Assembly (NCBI GenBank): GCA_045580835.1
Contig: JAZNOM010000123.1
Location: 1 to 7,909 of the forward strand
Direction: 5' to 3'
Origin: UMGS902 sp045580835
Lineage (GTDB): Bacteria; Bacillota; Clostridia; Oscillospirales; CAG-272
Length of the DNA stretch: 7,909 nt
Under the pieces are notes generated by a model, which was not told where the DNA came from, ran no database searches, and saw only the letters and a program-made list of their open reading frames with translations. A program made the position numbers and the translations under genes. Positions 6,203-7,909 of the stretch are shown in pieces (position 1 is the first letter of the stretch; each line of letters begins with the position of its first letter).

Positions 6203-6207
6203 GGAGG
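6203..6207 (+). promoter_or_regulatory. Ribosome binding site that sets the dehydrogenase start
   Basis: GGAGG lies 5 nt before the ATG at 6213. It overlaps the in-frame TTG at 6201, which therefore cannot be the start. Confidence 0.9.
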
Positions 6208-6212
6208 CTCCT

Positions 6213-7145
6213 ATGGTATTTAATAAAATTGGCATTGCCGGCGCAGGACTTATGGGCGCAAGCATGTCACAGATTTTTGCCCGTTTCGGTTACGATGTCA
6301 CCGTTTACGATGCTTTTGATGCAGCTTTGGAAAAAGGCAAATCACTTGTAGAGTTAAACCAAAAAACTCAAGTTGAAAGTGGAGAAGTTACCAAAGAAGA
6401 ATCAGCAAAAACTCTCGCTGCCCTTAAATTTACAAACGATTTAAACGCTCTTGCAGATTGCGACATCATAATTGAAAGTATTATCGAAAAACTCGACATC
6501 AAGCAGGATTTTTGGGAAAAGCTTTCAAATATTGTTCGTCCCGACACAATTCTTACAACAAATACGTCAGGACTTTCTATCGACAGTATTGCCGTTCGCA
6601 TAAACGGCAAGCACCGCTTTCTAGGTATGCACTGGATGAACCCCGCACACCTTATTCCTTGCATCGAAATTATACGCGGCAGCGAAACCGATGACGAAAG
6701 CACAAACGCGGTTATTGAGCTTGCTCATGCAATAGGCAAAAAGACAACCGTTTGCAAAAAAGACGTGCCCGGTTTTATTTTAAATCGCTTGCAAATTGCA
6801 ATTTTACGCGAATCAATTTCACTTGTTGAAGACGGCATTGCTGATATTGCAGACGTTGACGCGTGCATGAAATACGGTCTTGGCTTCAGATACGCAGCTT
6901 TCGGCCCGTTTGAAGTTGTTGACTTTGGCGGCATTGATACCTTCCACCATATCTCTTCTTATCTTAACAAAGAGCTTTGCAACTCCGTTGAAATTCAGGA
7001 GCTTCTCGATAAACTCTATAAAGAGGGAAGCTACGGCGTAAAGAGCGGTAAAGGATTTTACGATTACTCGGGCGATAAAGCAGATAAGGCGCTTAAAGAC
7101 CGAGATGAAAAGTTTATGAAGATTTATAATGCATTGTATAAATAA
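6213..7145 (+). CDS. 3-hydroxyacyl-CoA dehydrogenase family protein (NAD-dependent)
   Basis: A cytoplasmic oxidoreductase of 310 residues, about the length of clostridial 3-hydroxybutyryl-CoA dehydrogenases. The N-terminal Rossmann fold has GAGLMG at 10-15 and Asp33 after the second strand (VYD), favouring NAD over NADP. The active-site residues are all there: NTSGLS at 117-122, His140 in GMHWMNP, and Glu152 in the following PCIEII, forming the His-Glu pair. The C-terminal domain begins at PGFILNRLQ (186-193, Asn191) and includes FGPFEVVDFGGID (230-242) and GVKSGKGFYDY (275-285). The HWMNPAHLIP and FEVVDFGG signatures belong to a Clostridia subgroup that differs from classical Hbd (HFFNP, ELADxxGLD), so the natural substrate could be another hydroxyacyl-CoA or a hydroxy acid. 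The start at 6213 is set by GGAGG. It stands alone, with no beta-oxidation or butyrate genes nearby to suggest a pathway. Confidence 0.92.
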   Translation: MVFNKIGIAGAGLMGASMSQIFARFGYDVTVYDAFDAALEKGKSLVELNQKTQVESGEVTKEESAKTLAALKFTNDLNALADCDIIIESIIEKLDIKQDFWEKLSNIVRPDTILTTNTSGLSIDSIAVRINGKHRFLGMHWMNPAHLIPCIEIIRGSETDDESTNAVIELAHAIGKKTTVCKKDVPGFILNRLQIAILRESISLVEDGIADIADVDACMKYGLGFRYAAFGPFEVVDFGGIDTFHHISSYLNKELCNSVEIQELLDKLYKEGSYGVKSGKGFYDYSGDKADKALKDRDEKFMKIYNALYK

Positions 7146-7152
7146 AACGAAA

Positions 7153-7347
7153 GGTGTTCTTTCTTAAGAAAGAAAATGCGGCTCTGTCTACCTACAAATT
7201 TTTCCTTTTGTTCAGCCGCATCCTATCTGCGCTCGATGGCTACACGCCATCGGTTTTGTGAAAACACGCGCAGACTGAAAATTAAATGTAAGTTTAACTC
7301 AAAGAAAAACTGTAAAATGTTTTACGTGTATCCGTAGCTACTGATAA
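7153..7347. repeat. Interspersed repeat, copy B (apparently interrupted)
   Basis: The left part is the perfect 18-nt palindrome TTCTTTCTTAAGAAAGAA (7157-7174), resembling the palindrome of copy A. The right part, 7300-7347, is 37/48 identical to 3078-3125. In copy A the two parts are contiguous; here about 125 nt of structured sequence (7175-7299) lies between them. The right part also contains the hairpin GTAAAA-TG-TTTTAC (7312-7325). Confidence 0.55.
7176..7273. repeat. Folded insert with a hairpin and a three-way junction
   Basis: The first hairpin is ATGCGGCT (7176-7183) with AGCCGCAT (7214-7221) and a 30-nt loop. Then CTGCGC (7227-7232) pairs with GCGCAG (7268-7273), enclosing CGATGGC (7234-7240)/GCCATCG (7246-7252) and GTTTT (7253-7257)/AAAAC (7261-7265). 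The last three stems make a compact three-way junction of 47 nt. It lies between convergent genes, so it is not a leader of either. No ORF is credible here. Confidence 0.5.
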
Positions 7348-7355
7348 TTATTATT

Positions 7356-7385
7356 AAAAAAACGGCTCATCGAGTCGTTTTTTTT
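7356..7385. terminator. Terminator shared by the convergent dehydrogenase and PAP2 genes
   Basis: ACGGCTC (7362-7368) pairs with GAGTCGT (7372-7378) around ATC, with one G-T pair in the rightward RNA, preceded by A7 and followed by T8. It terminates best rightward. Read leftward the same position is an A-C mismatch, but the A-tract still supplies a U-tract. The last codons and the stop of the PAP2 gene lie inside the hairpin. Confidence 0.85.
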
Positions 7386-7879
7386 ATTATGTAAACAGAT
7401 GCAATTCCGCAAAGTGCGCCTATTATAATACCGCCTAAAATATCTGTCGGGTAATGCACACCGAGATAAATTCGCGAAAGTGCGATAAGAGTTGCTAAAA
7501 CAAGCGTTGGAACAGAGTATTTTTTAGGTGCGGTAAGTAAAATCACGGTTGCAAACGCAAACGATGCCGCGGTATGTCCCGACGGAAACGAAAAATCGCT
7601 TTGCTGACCTATAAGACTTGTAAGTCCTTCAATCACTTCATAGGGACGCGTTCTTGCAAAAAGATTTTTAAAAACCACATTAACCGCGAGTAAATCAAAA
7701 ATAAGCGAAAGCGAAGTCATAAAGCCGACTTTGCGAGTTTTTTTAAAGCATAAAAAAACTGCTGAAAAAATAATCCAGAGTATGCCTGCATTGCCGAGCG
7801 TTGTGATGAATTTTACAATGGGCGTGAGTGTGTCACTTCGCAGATTTTCCTGCACCCATAAAAGTATGTTAGATTCCAT
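7367..7879 (-). CDS. PAP2-family membrane phosphatase
   Basis: A 170-residue integral membrane phosphatase of the PAP2 / undecaprenyl-pyrophosphatase-like family, which removes phosphate from lipid phosphates on the outer face of the membrane. The three signature motifs are complete: K71-x6-R78-P79 (KNLFARTRP), PSGH at 99-102 with the active-site His102, and S125-R126-x5-H132-x3-D136 (SRIYLGVHYPTD) with the nucleophile His132. About five or six hydrophobic segments fit the small bacterial type. Likely substrates are phosphatidic acid, phosphatidylglycerol phosphate or C55 isoprenyl pyrophosphate; sequence alone does not decide between them. I chose the ATG at 7879 because GAGGAG (7892-7887) lies 7 nt before it. 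An in-frame ATG at 7894 would overlap that site and would add only MRRFI. The gene has no visible partner, and its upstream side is cut by the window edge. Confidence 0.93.
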   Translation of the reverse strand: MESNILLWVQENLRSDTLTPIVKFITTLGNAGILWIIFSAVFLCFKKTRKVGFMTSLSLIFDLLAVNVVFKNLFARTRPYEVIEGLTSLIGQQSDFSFPSGHTAASFAFATVILLTAPKKYSVPTLVLATLIALSRIYLGVHYPTDILGGIIIGALCGIASVYIIKKTTR

Positions 7880-7886
7880 AATAAAT

Positions 7887-7892
7887 CTCCTC
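7887..7892 (-). promoter_or_regulatory. Ribosome binding site that sets the PAP2 start
   Basis: GAGGAG on the minus strand, with a 7-nt spacer to the ATG at 7879. Confidence 0.85.
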
Positions 7893-7909
7893 ATTATATC
7901 GTAGGGCGG

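Noticed and set aside
6201..6212. TTG at 6201 as the dehydrogenase start
   Set aside because: It overlaps the GGAGG that serves the ATG at 6213, and the Rossmann strand begins normally right after that ATG.
5981..6265. ORFs on both strands across the terminator copies (5981-6181 +, 6008-6265 -)
   Set aside because: Their sequence is only the translated hairpin repeats, they have no good ribosome site, and one overlaps the start of the dehydrogenase gene.
7318..7333. parS-like sequence TGTTTTACGTGTATCC
   Set aside because: It is only 12/16 to the canonical parS and loses the palindrome on one side. The same position in repeat copy A is 10/16. It is tempting because parB is in the window, but more likely chance; ParB ChIP would settle it.
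7880..7894. ATG at 7894 as the PAP2 start
   Set aside because: The GAGGAG for the ATG at 7879 immediately follows it, and it has no ribosome site of its own.
7894..7899. Minus-strand TATAAT just before the PAP2 gene as a -10 element
   Set aside because: A start 6-7 nt downstream would lie in or past the GAGGAG and destroy the ribosome site; the -35 position is mostly off the window.

Overview
The window looks like chromosomal DNA from a spore-forming, low-to-mid GC Clostridia-type Bacillota. The reasons are a chromosomal ParB/Spo0J, a full-length SpoIIE, purine-rich Shine-Dalgarno sites (GAGGAG, GGAGG, TGAGG) and a consensus sigma-A promoter on a tRNA gene with encoded CCA. The species cannot be named from the sequence.

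Layout. (1) Positions 1-2504, + strand: an operon of a 5'-truncated parB, a two-pass membrane protein of unknown function, and a single-pass membrane protein with an extracytoplasmic MORN-repeat domain. It ends in a perfect 17-bp bidirectional terminator. (2) Positions 2542-5635, - strand: a small lipoprotein (DUF4358-like) preceded by spoIIE, separated by a 157-bp gap that holds a repeat and a hairpin. (3) Positions 5636-5808: an AT-rich divergent promoter region serving spoIIE leftward and the tRNA rightward. (4) Positions 5809-6212: tRNA-Thr(GGU), its terminator, and an unusual array made from pieces of the tRNA 3' end, inverted T-arm copies and three terminator-hairpin copies, wrapped around a predicted three-way-junction fold. 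(5) Positions 6213-7145, + strand: an NAD-dependent 3-hydroxyacyl-CoA dehydrogenase family enzyme. (6) Positions 7146-7366: a structured non-coding stretch containing a second, apparently interrupted copy of the repeat seen near 3053-3125. (7) Positions 7367-7879, - strand: a membrane PAP2-family phosphatase sharing a terminator with the convergent dehydrogenase.

The genes are mostly ordinary: chromosome segregation, sporulation, translation, acyl-CoA metabolism and lipid phosphate metabolism. They do not form one pathway, although ParB and SpoIIE both fit a sporulating cell. No convincing new protein-based system (defence, CRISPR, biosynthetic cluster) is visible. The strongest unexplained signals are non-coding: the tRNA-derived hairpin array at 5855-6122, with four paired compensatory substitutions between two hairpin copies, and the interspersed repeat with a folded insert at 7153-7347. 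The parB-linked MORN membrane protein is the most interesting coding observation.
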